In this document: positions 23,870 to 31,734 of the stretch, piece after piece
Layout: every line of letters starts with the position of its first letter
How positions within the stretch are numbered: the stretch's first letter is position 1
NCBI GenBank assembly: GCA_032128395.1
Contig: JAQBGV010000156.1
Span: forward strand, 1-31,764
Reading direction: 5' to 3'
Origin: JAQBGV01 sp032128395
GTDB lineage: Bacteria; Planctomycetota; UBA8108; UBA1146
Length of the DNA: 31,764 bases
Translations under genes and position numbers: made by a program
The notes under the pieces: generated by a model
Databases searched by the model: none
What the model was told of the DNA's origin: nothing
Seen by the model: the letters and a program-made list of their open reading frames with translations, nothing else

Positions 23870-25462
23870 TTGGTCGAAGCGCCGAGGCGGGGTTCATGGG
23901 CGGCGTTCTCGCTGGTCACCGTCCTGATCGGACTCTCCGCCTGCGATCGGTCCCCCGACGTGGAGCAGAACCCCGTCCCCCGACGGGGAGGGCCGGACCG
24001 TCCCCGCGTGATTCGTGACCGTGCCGAGCTTCCCCCGCCGTCTCCGGACCTCGAGAAGCGAGAGCAGCGAGTCCTCGCGGCGTGCGTCCGCTGCCACCTC
24101 CCCCCTCCCGCCGACGCGCTCCCGCGAGCAGCCTGGGCAGCGCAGATCATCGCGATGACCGTGCTCCCGCCGCGCACCGATGTCGACATGCTGACCCCTC
24201 GTGAAGTCGCCGACGCGATCGCCTGGTACGAGGAGCGCGCTCCCGAGGAGTGGCGCGCGATCGCCCCGTCCTCGGCGCCGGACCCGCCGATCTATCGCAT
24301 CGCCGAATTCACCCCCGCGGGCCTCGAGGGGGAGCGGATCCCCGCGGTTTCGTTCTTGGAGTTCGCTCCTCCCGGAGGCGCCGGCGCCCCCGCGCTCCTC
24401 GTCGCGGAGATGCGGTCGCGAACACTGCTCCGCCTCCCGGTCGGTGCACTGGCGCCCACCGATCTCGTCCTCGACACCCCCGGATGGAACTACCCGGTGC
24501 ACATCGCGCACGCCGACCTCGATGGGGATGGGCAGCTCGATCGAATCGTCGCGGGGATCGGCGGGATGAACCCGACCCGGGAGGAGCTCGGCAGTGTTCA
24601 AGTGCAATTCGCGATGACGGGTCCACTCCAGACGGTGGGCCCGCGCCTCGCCCGAGTGACCGATGCCCAGGTGGGGGATTTCGACGGCGACGGCGATCTC
24701 GATCTCGTCGTCGCCGCCTTCGGGTGGCGGGGAGAGGGGCGTCTCGTCTGGTTCGAGCGGACCGAAGGATTCGCCTTTCGGCTGCGCACGATCGATGAGC
24801 GCGATGGGTTCGTTCACGCGATCCCCAGTGACCTCGATGGCGACGGCGATCTCGACATCGTCGCAGTCCTCGCCCAGGAGCACGAGGAGACGATCCTGTT
24901 CGAGAACCAAGGACCTGGTCGATTCACTCCCAGAGTCATCGAGAAGGCGCCGCACCCGGGGTGGGGAAACTCTGGGCTCGAGTTGGTCGATCTCGACGGC
25001 GACGGGGACACCGACCTGCTCGTCAGCCACGGCGACACGCTCGACGTCCCGGTCGTGAAGCCCTACCACGGCGTCCGTTGGCTCGAGAATCGCTCGTCCG
25101 GTGCCGATCTAGAATTCGTCCCGCACGAGATCGGAACCCTCCCCGGCTGCGAACGCGCCGTCGCGGGCGATGCCGATGGAGATGGCGACCTCGACGTCGT
25201 CGCGGTCGCGTTCCTTCCGCAGGTCGATCCCTCCGAGTGGCGAAAGTACTCCGTCGACAGCGTCGTCCTCTTCGAGCGGAAGGATGGCGCGTGGATCCGC
25301 CACAGCCTCGAGAAGGGGAACCCACTCCACCCTGCCGTCGCCATCGGTGATCTGGACGGGGACGGGGACGCGGACATCGCGGTGGGGAACTTCGTGTGGC
25401 TGGATGATGGAGGGACGCCTCGACAGCGGCGGGACTATCTGACGGTGTTCTACCGCGAGTAG
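23870..25462 (+). CDS. Lipoprotein with cytochrome c-type haem motif and FG-GAP (VCBS) repeats
   Basis: 530 residues from a TTG at 23870, chosen because GGGAGGGAGG ends five bases upstream and because it begins a perfect lipoprotein signal: RR, hydrophobic AAFSLVTVLIGL, then lipobox L-S-A-Cys25. Next comes a haem c motif, CVRCH (Cys71, Cys74, His75), followed by MTVLPPRTDVDMLTPREVAD, which may supply the methionine ligand. The rest is a beta-propeller-like region with six calcium-binding D-x-D-G-D-x-x-D loops (HADLDGDGQLD, GDFDGDGDLD, SDLDGDGDLD, VDLDGDGDTD, GDADGDGDLD, GDLDGDGDAD). It is probably anchored in the outer or inner membrane facing the periplasm. A role in electron transfer coupled to a surface propeller is inference. 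Its stop abuts the stop of the convergent gene. Confidence 0.85.
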   Translation: MVEAPRRGSWAAFSLVTVLIGLSACDRSPDVEQNPVPRRGGPDRPRVIRDRAELPPPSPDLEKREQRVLAACVRCHLPPPADALPRAAWAAQIIAMTVLPPRTDVDMLTPREVADAIAWYEERAPEEWRAIAPSSAPDPPIYRIAEFTPAGLEGERIPAVSFLEFAPPGGAGAPALLVAEMRSRTLLRLPVGALAPTDLVLDTPGWNYPVHIAHADLDGDGQLDRIVAGIGGMNPTREELGSVQVQFAMTGPLQTVGPRLARVTDAQVGDFDGDGDLDLVVAAFGWRGEGRLVWFERTEGFAFRLRTIDERDGFVHAIPSDLDGDGDLDIVAVLAQEHEETILFENQGPGRFTPRVIEKAPHPGWGNSGLELVDLDGDGDTDLLVSHGDTLDVPVVKPYHGVRWLENRSSGADLEFVPHEIGTLPGCERAVAGDADGDGDLDVVAVAFLPQVDPSEWRKYSVDSVVLFERKDGAWIRHSLEKGNPLHPAVAIGDLDGDGDADIAVGNFVWLDDGGTPRQRRDYLTVFYRE

Positions 25463-27571
25463 TCAGCCACCGGGCTGCTCGTCGCCTCCCTCTCCCGACT
25501 CCGGCGGTGTCATCGTCGGTGGACCATCCGGCCAGATCTCGAGATCCTCGACGAGCTCCCTCCGCAGCTTCACCTCCTGCTCGTCCGGAGGAAACGGCTT
25601 CGAGCGGTCGACCTCTGCGAGCAGGGTTCTTGCGGGGCCTGGGCGGTACATCCGCCAGAGAACTCTCGCTTCGAGGAGTCCGTAGAGGGACCGCCTGGGT
25701 TCGATCCTGCGCGCCGCTTCGTAGTTCATCCGGGCTTTCGGATACTGTCCCGCCGATTCGAGCATCTGTCCGAGCATCGCGCGCGGCGGGGCGTAGTGCG
25801 GGTCGGCTGCGATCGCGCGCTCGAAGGAGGGAAATGCTTCGTCGGGTCGACCGGTGCCGAGGAGCAGGGCGCCGAGTGAGTTCCAGGCGAGCGAGAAGTC
25901 GGGATCTGCTTCGACCGCGCGGCGAAAATGACGCTCCGCCTCGGGGAGGTCCTTCGCGATCAACGCCAGACTGCCGAGCTGCACTTCTGCGGGGGGATGG
26001 ACCGGGTCGAGCAGGAGTGCACGCTGGTACCACCCGCGTGCTCCTTCGATATCGCCGTTCTGCTCGAGGGCGAATCCGAGAGCGACTGGATCGATCACGT
26101 AGTCGTCGAATCTCTCCCGCCAGCCGTGCGGATCCCAGCCGAGGAGAGCCGCGAGGAAGAGCGTGCCCCCGGCGAGCAGGGCGCGACGTCGGGTCGGCGC
26201 GGTGCGATCGAAAATCGACGCGAGGACTGCGCCCGCAGGAATCGCCCCGAGAGCGAGCAGAGGCACTCGGTATCTGGCCGCGACGAAGAAGGCGAGCGGG
26301 ATCGCCGCCTGCGTCGCGATGACGCCGAGCAAGAGGGCGCGCCGACGGAGTAGGACCCCGGAGAAGATGAGCCCGGTCAAGATGAGAGGGATCACGACCC
26401 CGCTCCGGCCGGGCAAGAATCGCAGCGACCACGATCGTCTTCGCTCCTCGACGAAACTCTTGTTGTTCGGGATATCGGTGGAGTGGACGAGGGCGTGCAA
26501 CTTCGTCGCGATTCGACCGACCGCGTGCCGGAGGTGCGACAACTCCTCGAGGCCTTGTCCGTAGTAGTGGGCGGATCGTTCGGAAGGGCGATCGAGGTGT
26601 CTGGCTTCGAGGAGCAGGGCGGTCCAACGGGGGCCGGCGGGGACCGAGGTCAGCCCGTCCGCTCCCACTCCACCCCCCCTTCGATTCCCGATGTAGAAGT
26701 TGACCCCCCCGTTCGACGAGATCAGCACTCGGTCTTTCCCGAAGCGCAGATTCGCCAGTGTCACGGGGAGGACCACTATCACCGCTGCCGCGAGAACGAG
26801 CGCGCCGTCGCGCACCCGCCGCTTCGTCGATCCGGAGCCGAGCCAAGGCGCGAGCGCGAACACGGGTATCGACACGAGCATCGTCGCCCGGGTGATCGCA
26901 GCGAGTCCGGCGGCTGCACCGATCGCGAGCCAGGTCGACGACATGGACTCCTCGGTGGCGGCGAGGGCGAGCCGCAGCGTGCCGATCGTGAGAAAGACGT
27001 AGAGCGTGGTGTCGAGGATCTGCGCGCAGTAGTAGACGGGGAGGAAACCGAGGGCGTGCACCGCCCCCGCGAAGATGGCGGGTCGCCGACCTGCGAGTCG
27101 GAGAGCGATCGCTGCGATCAGAACTGCGGTCCACGAGTCGAGCAGGGCCTGCCCGACCTTCACCACCCAGGAGAAGCGAGGTTCGGGGCCGGGATTCGGT
27201 TGTTCGGATCCTATTCCGAGCGCGATGCCGATGCTCAAGAGATGGGGGTAGAGCGGCGGCTTCCAGTACGGCTTCTCGTTGGGGATCCCCACGCGAACGA
27301 TTTTTCGCGCGTCCTCGACGTTGGTGCGTTCGTCGACGACCGGGTTCGCGAACCAGGGATCGTTGTGCGAGAGATCGGCGAGAACGACGGCTCTGAGGAG
27401 GAGTGCGCCGAGGAAGATCACGGCGGCGGTCCTGGCAGAGAGCCCGATCCGAGCAGGGTGCGACGGCAGGCCGGCCGAGATCGAGTCCGGGGTCACGCTG
27501 TCGGGGAGATCGTCTCCGAGGGGGGGACCGTCGTCAGGCGTGGGTTCCCTTTCGCCCGAAGCGCTCAACAC
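25463..27571 (-). CDS. GT-C (PMT/ArnT-like) glycosyltransferase with C-terminal TPR domain
   Basis: 702 residues. Residues 45-465 hold about ten membrane helices of a GT-C fold. The first periplasmic loop carries acidic residues (NDPWFANPVVDERTNVEDA) where dolichyl/undecaprenyl-phosphate-dependent transferases place their catalytic aspartate, and WKPPLYPHLLSIGIALG resembles the following family motif. Residues about 475-640 are TPR helices (VALGFALEQNGDIEGARGWY, AEVQLGSLALIAKDLPEAER, AWNSLGALLLGTGRPDEAF). It likely moves a lipid-linked sugar to a protein or glycan on the periplasmic side, with the TPR part binding a partner; O-mannosyl-like TMTC proteins have the same architecture. Start is GTG 27571, 18 bases after the lipoprotein stop. 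Confidence 0.85.
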   Translation of the reverse strand: MLSASGEREPTPDDGPPLGDDLPDSVTPDSISAGLPSHPARIGLSARTAAVIFLGALLLRAVVLADLSHNDPWFANPVVDERTNVEDARKIVRVGIPNEKPYWKPPLYPHLLSIGIALGIGSEQPNPGPEPRFSWVVKVGQALLDSWTAVLIAAIALRLAGRRPAIFAGAVHALGFLPVYYCAQILDTTLYVFLTIGTLRLALAATEESMSSTWLAIGAAAGLAAITRATMLVSIPVFALAPWLGSGSTKRRVRDGALVLAAAVIVVLPVTLANLRFGKDRVLISSNGGVNFYIGNRRGGGVGADGLTSVPAGPRWTALLLEARHLDRPSERSAHYYGQGLEELSHLRHAVGRIATKLHALVHSTDIPNNKSFVEERRRSWSLRFLPGRSGVVIPLILTGLIFSGVLLRRRALLLGVIATQAAIPLAFFVAARYRVPLLALGAIPAGAVLASIFDRTAPTRRRALLAGGTLFLAALLGWDPHGWRERFDDYVIDPVALGFALEQNGDIEGARGWYQRALLLDPVHPPAEVQLGSLALIAKDLPEAERHFRRAVEADPDFSLAWNSLGALLLGTGRPDEAFPSFERAIAADPHYAPPRAMLGQMLESAGQYPKARMNYEAARRIEPRRSLYGLLEARVLWRMYRPGPARTLLAEVDRSKPFPPDEQEVKLRRELVEDLEIWPDGPPTMTPPESGEGGDEQPGG

Positions 27572-27589
27572 TGCGCCCCCGCTCTCCGC

Positions 27590-28045
27590 CTACAGTCCCT
27601 TCTCGAGCCGAAAGGGTCCGCTGACACCGCAGATCTGCTCGATGCTCCCGGCGGTGTCGTGGTTCCCGAGGAACTCCTCGATCTCCCTGCCGTCCCGGGT
27701 CGTTTCGATTCGGAAGGTCGCACCGCCGCTGGCGAAGAATCCGATCGTCTGCAAGTTCCGGTCGTAGACCCGGACCAAACTGACGTCCTCTCCGGGGTTG
27801 CCGATGGCGGCCTCACCGAGGATCGCGACGAGATCGCCGTGGCCGGGGCGACCGGGGGTATCGATGAACACCTTGGAGTAGAGCTGCGGCGTTTCGATGG
27901 GGGGGAGCGGCTGGGTGGGTTCGTGAGGCGGAGCCCCGGCGCAACCGGCAAACAGGGAGGCGAGGGCGATCAGCAGGACCGCACGCCCCACGATGGTCGG
28001 GCTCGAAGTGCGGGAGGACCAGGAGGGGTGAAGGAATCCAGTCAT
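27590..28045 (-). CDS. Small putative lipoprotein, hypothetical
   Basis: 151 residues. A signal with hydrophobic GRAVLLIALASLFAG ends in the lipobox F-A-G-Cys35, followed by a proline-rich linker (GAPPHEPTQPLPPIETP). The remaining 95 residues are a compact beta-rich domain (VFIDTPGRPGHGDLVAILGE, SLVRVYDRNLQTIGFFASGG, ATFRIETTRDGREIEEFLG) that I do not recognise. The ATG at 28045 has no good ribosome site; the frame is open further upstream to 28162. It precedes the GT-C glycosyltransferase by 18 bases and is probably co-transcribed, so it may act with that enzyme in the periplasm. Confidence 0.65.
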   Translation of the reverse strand: MTGFLHPSWSSRTSSPTIVGRAVLLIALASLFAGCAGAPPHEPTQPLPPIETPQLYSKVFIDTPGRPGHGDLVAILGEAAIGNPGEDVSLVRVYDRNLQTIGFFASGGATFRIETTRDGREIEEFLGNHDTAGSIEQICGVSGPFRLEKGL

Positions 28046-28209
28046 CTCCACGAGGAACTGCCTTTCGGGCGGACGGTTGCGGTCTGTATGCGCGACGACC
28101 CTCGCGAAGGGGATCGCGGGGAAACACTTTCTCGACGGACTGCAAGGTGCGCAGTGTAGCATCCGCGGTCTGGAGAGTTGAGCCCGCGTCGGGTCGAGAA
28201 AGGGGCGAG

Positions 28210-28734
28210 ATGGAGATCCTGGCCTGGGCCCTGGCGTTGATCGCGGGTGCTCTGGGGATGCTCGCCGTTCCGTTCGGACTCCCGGGGCAGTACTTCCTCC
28301 CGGTGGTGGCCGGATTGTGGCTGCTCCTCCCCGTCGATCCGAGCGCCGATCCGTTCACCATCAACCAGGTGATCGGAATGGCGATCGTCGGGGTCCTCGC
28401 CGATGTGGTCGAGACGATCTCCGGGATCGTGGGGGGGCAAAAGGCGGGAGGGAGCCGTCGCGCCGCCTGGGGCGCTTTCTTCGGTGGCTTCGCGGGGGCG
28501 ATCATCGGGACCCTCACGATCCCGATTCCGATCGTCGGAAGCCTCGCCGGAACTCTTCTCGGGTCTTTCCTCGGGGCCGCGCTCGCCGAGTACTCGATCG
28601 AGAAGCATCGGGAAAGAGCTGCTCGGGTCGGGACGGGAGCGATGATCGGTCGCCTGATCGGCATTCTGGTCAAAGGTGCGATCTCGGTCGGACTCTTCGC
28701 CTACGCGGTGATCACGATGCTCGGCCTTGTTTGA
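28210..28734 (+). CDS. DUF456 membrane protein
   Basis: 174-residue very hydrophobic protein. Family features are the early GLPGQYFLPVVAGLWLL near 23-39, a second helix with GMAIVGVLADVVETISGIVG, and a glycine-rich paired-helix region (WGAFFGGFAGAIIGTLTIP, IVGSLAGTLLGSFLGAALAEY) resembling glycine-zipper segments. The final helix is ISVGLFAYAVITMLG. The family function is unknown; glycine-zipper helices suggest tight oligomer packing in the membrane. ATG 28210 follows AAAGGGGCGAG. Divergent from the lipoprotein/GT-C operon and 258 bases upstream of the BY-kinase gene; that gap shows no gene. Confidence 0.82.
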   Translation: MEILAWALALIAGALGMLAVPFGLPGQYFLPVVAGLWLLLPVDPSADPFTINQVIGMAIVGVLADVVETISGIVGGQKAGGSRRAAWGAFFGGFAGAIIGTLTIPIPIVGSLAGTLLGSFLGAALAEYSIEKHRERAARVGTGAMIGRLIGILVKGAISVGLFAYAVITMLGLV

Positions 28735-28992
28735 CCCACCCGGACGATACTGCACTGGCGCTCCTGCCGCGGCTTCAGCAGCGCATGTAGCGTCTTCGGA
28801 CCGCTCTGCTCGCCCCATCGGCCCCCGGCCGTTCGAAATCTCTTCAAGTTCCCGCGAATCGATTCCGATAGCGACAAAGACCACCCCGGCCGGGACTACC
28901 GGATATTGGGTGGACCGGAGCGCGGGGTGGCTCTCGAACGAAGGGAGCCGGCGACCCCGCGTCCAGATGCGCTCGCCAGGGAAAGGCTCGCG

Positions 28993-31209
28993 ATGGAGTT
29001 CAAGGAGTATCTCGCGATCATCCGCAGGCGGTGGCTCCTGTTCTTCCCCATCTTCCTGCTGATTGTCGGGGCCCACATGACCTGGGCCTCGTACCTCCAG
29101 AAGAACCGGTTCGTCGCCACCAGCAAAGTGGTGATCGGGAACGAAGACGCGCCGATGGTCAGTGGCATCGAGAGTTTTCCGACGAGCCCGTGGAAGGGTC
29201 TCTCTCGGAACACCAAGGAAGCCACCCTCGGCGACTACCCCGTCCTACGCCGAGCGGCCGAACTCGCCCGCGGGGATCTGCCGTTCCTGAGCCCCCAGTT
29301 CATCGACGGGAAATTGAGCTCCCGAGTCGATGAAGGGGTCGATCAGATCCGCGCCATCTACGGGGACGGTGAGGAGTCGCTCGAGCAGCTGATCACCGAC
29401 ATCCACGGGCAACTCGACCTCAAGGCCCTCTCCGACGGCCAGATCGTCGCGATCACCTGCGAGGGCACGGACCCGGTCAAGCCTCTCGTCTTCTCGTGGG
29501 CGGTCTCGGAGGCTGCGAGCCAATTCCACAACGAGAAAGCGCGCGAGAACGTCTCCCGCTACCTCAGCGAGCTCGAGGTCCGGATCGTCTCCGCCGAGGC
29601 CGACTTCGAGGCGAGCCAGATCGAACTCGCCGCCGCCCAGCAAGAGACGGGGATCGCGAACTTCGACGACAAGCAGCGGGTGATCCTCGACTCGATCTAC
29701 CGCATCGAGGAGCAGGACTCGCGCCTGCAGGCGAATATCCGAAAGAACGACCGTCTCATTCAATACCGCCTCCAACAACAGGCGTTCGGGGGACGTGCCG
29801 AGGCTCCGAACCCCTCCCGCATGGTGGAGGACCCCGAAGTCGGGCGAATTCGCGCCAAGCTGATCGAAGCCAAGATCGACCTCGACACCAAGCTCGGGAC
29901 TCTCTCGAAGGTCAATCCCGTGGTCATCCGGTCGCAGGCCGTCGTGGCGGGGCTCGAGAAGCTGCTCGGAGAGTCGCAGGATCGAATCCTCGCCGATCGC
30001 TATCAAGACTTCACCTACCAGACGAACGATCTGATCAAAGAGAACACCCTGCACTCTCTCGATCGCCAGGTGTTCGCAGAGCGGACCGCCGAGCTGAATC
30101 AGCAACTGATCGATCTGAACGGGCAGCGTCAGGAGTATGCGCCGGTCGAGTTTGCGTTCGGGCAGAGCAAGCAGCACCTTCAAGACTTGCGGTCGACCGA
30201 GAAGCAAGCGCAATGGATCGCCGCGGGACAGCTGGGGACCGTGCTGGTCCACGATCCGGCGATGCGGGTGAGTCCGCTGATGCGCGGTGGCAATGGCCTC
30301 GGTCCCTTGAGCCTCACCATGCTGATGGCGTTCATCTTTGCGCTCGGAATCGTCTACGTGGTCGAGTACGTCGACACCCGGGTGAAGAGCGAGCACGACA
30401 TCCGCCGCTACCTGAACCTGCCGCTCCTCGGCATCATTCCGAAGGAGTCCGGCCCGAGCCGGGTCCTCACGGATGCACCGCCCCAGAGCGAGATCTCGGA
30501 GAAGTTCAATACCGCCGCGACGCTGATCATGAGCGCCTCCCGCGAGCTGAACCTGCGAAGCCTGATGGTCTGCAGCGCGATCGCCCGGGAGGGAAAGACC
30601 ACGGTCTCGGTCAACCTCGCGGTCGCGCTCGCCCGCAAGGGGGCGAAGGTGGTGCTCCTCGACGGCGACCTCCGTCTGAGCCAGGTGCACAACATCCTCG
30701 GCGTGGCGAACCATACGGGCCTCTCGAACCTGCTCGACGGACGCGTGAGCTCCGAGCGGATGATCGAGGGTGTCATGAGCGACGACGACTACGCCGGTCG
30801 TGCCCCCTCGGCGATGGGTGTGGTGCAGCGGACGCGCGTGCCGAACCTCGATGTGATCACGAGCGGTCCGGCGACCGTCGACCCGGTACTGCTCCTCGAG
30901 TCGGGACGTCTCCAACGAGTCGTCGCCGAGCTGAAGCAGCAGTACGACTTCGTGATCTTCGACACGCCGCCGATCAACAAGGTCGGCGACGCGCTGACGA
31001 TCTCCTCGGTGGTCGACGGCAGCGTCTTCGTCGTCGGTTCCGGCCAGGCGGAGCAGCAGGATGTCGCCTGGGCGAAGCACCTGCTCTCGAACGTCCAGGC
31101 GAACGTCCTCGGCGTCTTCCTGAACAAGTTCTCGAAGCAGCGCGGCGGCGAGTACTACTACTACTACTCGGACAGCAAGCGTCGGAAGCGGTCCCGAACC
31201 TTCGCGTGA
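28993..31209 (+). CDS. Wzc-type polysaccharide co-polymerase with BY-kinase domain
   Basis: 738 residues. The N-terminal Wzz domain has one helix at about 15-35 (WLLFFPIFLLIVGAHM) and a long periplasmic coiled-coil region (about 180-410) rich in Glu/Gln. A second helix follows near 438-460. The cytoplasmic bacterial tyrosine kinase domain carries Walker A (AIAREGKTT, Lys535), Walker A' (VVLLDGDLR, Asp557 and Asp559) and Walker B (FVIFDTPPI, Asp657). The tail has five consecutive tyrosines (721-725) that would be phosphorylated in trans. It controls chain length and export of an exopolysaccharide with a Wza-type channel and a phosphatase, neither of which is in the window. ATG 28993 has AAAGG six bases upstream. 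Followed by a terminator, so it is probably transcribed alone. Confidence 0.93.
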   Translation: MEFKEYLAIIRRRWLLFFPIFLLIVGAHMTWASYLQKNRFVATSKVVIGNEDAPMVSGIESFPTSPWKGLSRNTKEATLGDYPVLRRAAELARGDLPFLSPQFIDGKLSSRVDEGVDQIRAIYGDGEESLEQLITDIHGQLDLKALSDGQIVAITCEGTDPVKPLVFSWAVSEAASQFHNEKARENVSRYLSELEVRIVSAEADFEASQIELAAAQQETGIANFDDKQRVILDSIYRIEEQDSRLQANIRKNDRLIQYRLQQQAFGGRAEAPNPSRMVEDPEVGRIRAKLIEAKIDLDTKLGTLSKVNPVVIRSQAVVAGLEKLLGESQDRILADRYQDFTYQTNDLIKENTLHSLDRQVFAERTAELNQQLIDLNGQRQEYAPVEFAFGQSKQHLQDLRSTEKQAQWIAAGQLGTVLVHDPAMRVSPLMRGGNGLGPLSLTMLMAFIFALGIVYVVEYVDTRVKSEHDIRRYLNLPLLGIIPKESGPSRVLTDAPPQSEISEKFNTAATLIMSASRELNLRSLMVCSAIAREGKTTVSVNLAVALARKGAKVVLLDGDLRLSQVHNILGVANHTGLSNLLDGRVSSERMIEGVMSDDDYAGRAPSAMGVVQRTRVPNLDVITSGPATVDPVLLLESGRLQRVVAELKQQYDFVIFDTPPINKVGDALTISSVVDGSVFVVGSGQAEQQDVAWAKHLLSNVQANVLGVFLNKFSKQRGGEYYYYYSDSKRRKRSRTFA

Positions 31210-31231
31210 AGACGGGGAGCGATCAGCGAGC

Positions 31232-31292
31232 AGCGGTCAGCGAGAAGCGGTCAGCGGTCAGCGGAGGTTCCGCGGATCGCTGACCGCTTTTC
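31232..31292 (+). terminator. Terminator with three alternative 5' arms
   Basis: AGCGGTCAGCG occurs at 31232, 31246 and 31253. Any copy can pair over 11 bp with the single downstream CGCTGACCGCT (31278-31288), followed by TTTTCTCGTT. The nearest copy leaves a 14-base loop. It ends the BY-kinase transcript. Confidence 0.75.
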
Positions 31293-31303
31293 TCGTTGCC
31301 GGC

Positions 31304-31460
31304 TCAGTCGCACTGGTTGGTCTCGCACCCAAGCGTCGCCCCTCCCGGGATCGCGCCGCACGCGGGAAACGGGGGGACCCGGCGGGGGCCCCGCAGCGAA
31401 CAGGTGTTGAAAGAGTGCGATCGAATCGGCGATGTCCACCGCGCTCGAGGTATTGAATCT
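31304..31460 (-). pseudogene. Decayed dockerin-like C-terminal tail (frameshifted)
   Basis: On the minus strand one frame reads SSAVDIADSIALFQHLFAAGP then PPGPP, the second half of a dockerin F-hand. The next frame then continues as PPFPACGAIPGGATLGCE followed by TNQCD and a TGA at 31306-31304. The two join perfectly if one base is removed from the run of six G (six C on the coding strand) at 31371-31376. The tail with two P-rich turns, CG, and a C-E near the end is the usual finish of secreted planctomycete dockerin-like proteins. The calcium loop's first residues also look damaged (GATTCAATACC), and no upstream domain remains in the window, so this is a remnant rather than a sequencing artefact, though one error could explain the main shift. 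Confidence 0.62.
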
Positions 31461-31586
31461 GCGGACTCGAGGCAGACCCTTCGCCTTTCCGCGTTCGTGG
31501 GCCAAGGCTACGAACTAGGGTCTGAGGTGCTACGGGGCGCATCCGTGGCATCGGATGGGGATGGGCCGCATCCGCGAAGGATCCGA

Positions 31587-31615
31587 TCGACCGAGAGCGG
31601 GTCCAAGGATACGAT
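31587..31615 (+). promoter_or_regulatory. Probable promoter of tRNA-Val(TAC)
   Basis: TCGACC and TACGAT, each four of six to consensus, are separated by 17 bases. The -10 box ends 12 bases before the tRNA, nearly the same distance as in the tRNA-Leu operon. Confidence 0.45.
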
Positions 31616-31627
31616 CCCGACTCCTCC

Positions 31628-31704
31628 GGGCGATTAGCTCAGTTGGCTAGAGCGCTACCCTTACAAGGTAGATGTCACTGGTTCGAGTCCAGTATCGCCC
31701 ACCA
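31628..31704 (+). tRNA. tRNA-Val(TAC)
   Basis: Cloverleaf with acceptor GGGCGAT/ATCGCCC, discriminator A and encoded CCA. The anticodon stem CTACC/GGTAG holds loop CTTACAA (anticodon TAC), and the T arm is ACTGG-TTCGAGT-CCAGT. It shares its acceptor, anticodon and T stems with tRNA-Val(CAC) at 16760 but, unlike that gene, carries CCA. Confidence 0.97.
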
Positions 31705-31734
31705 GAGATGAACCCTTTGAGGGTTTATCTCTGG
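31702..31734 (+). terminator. Hairpin overlapping the tRNA-Val CCA end, possible terminator
   Basis: CCAGAGATGAACCC pairs with GGGTTTATCTCTGG around TTTGA (14 pairs, one G-T wobble). The left arm begins with the CCA of the tRNA. The following TGGTTTCTTC is only weakly T-rich. A further small hairpin, CTTCAG/CTGAAG (31741-31760), lies at the window end. Confidence 0.6.

Noticed and set aside
23894..25069. 391-codon minus-strand frame opposite the FG-GAP lipoprotein gene
   Set aside because: Its repeats are mirror images of the D-x-D-G-D codons; the plus-strand frame has the lipobox, CxxCH and calcium loops.
25023..27134. 703-codon minus-strand frame rich in Arg/Pro/Ser overlapping the GT-C gene
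   Set aside because: Out-of-frame shadow; the frame from 27571 has the membrane helices and TPR units.
29245..31080. 611-codon minus-strand frame opposite the BY-kinase gene
   Set aside because: Leu/Asp/His-rich shadow produced by codon bias; the Walker motifs lie in the plus-strand frame.
31221..31263. GGTCAGCG tandem repeats as a CRISPR or origin-type iteron
   Set aside because: Only three irregularly spaced copies, all explained as arms of the terminator hairpin.
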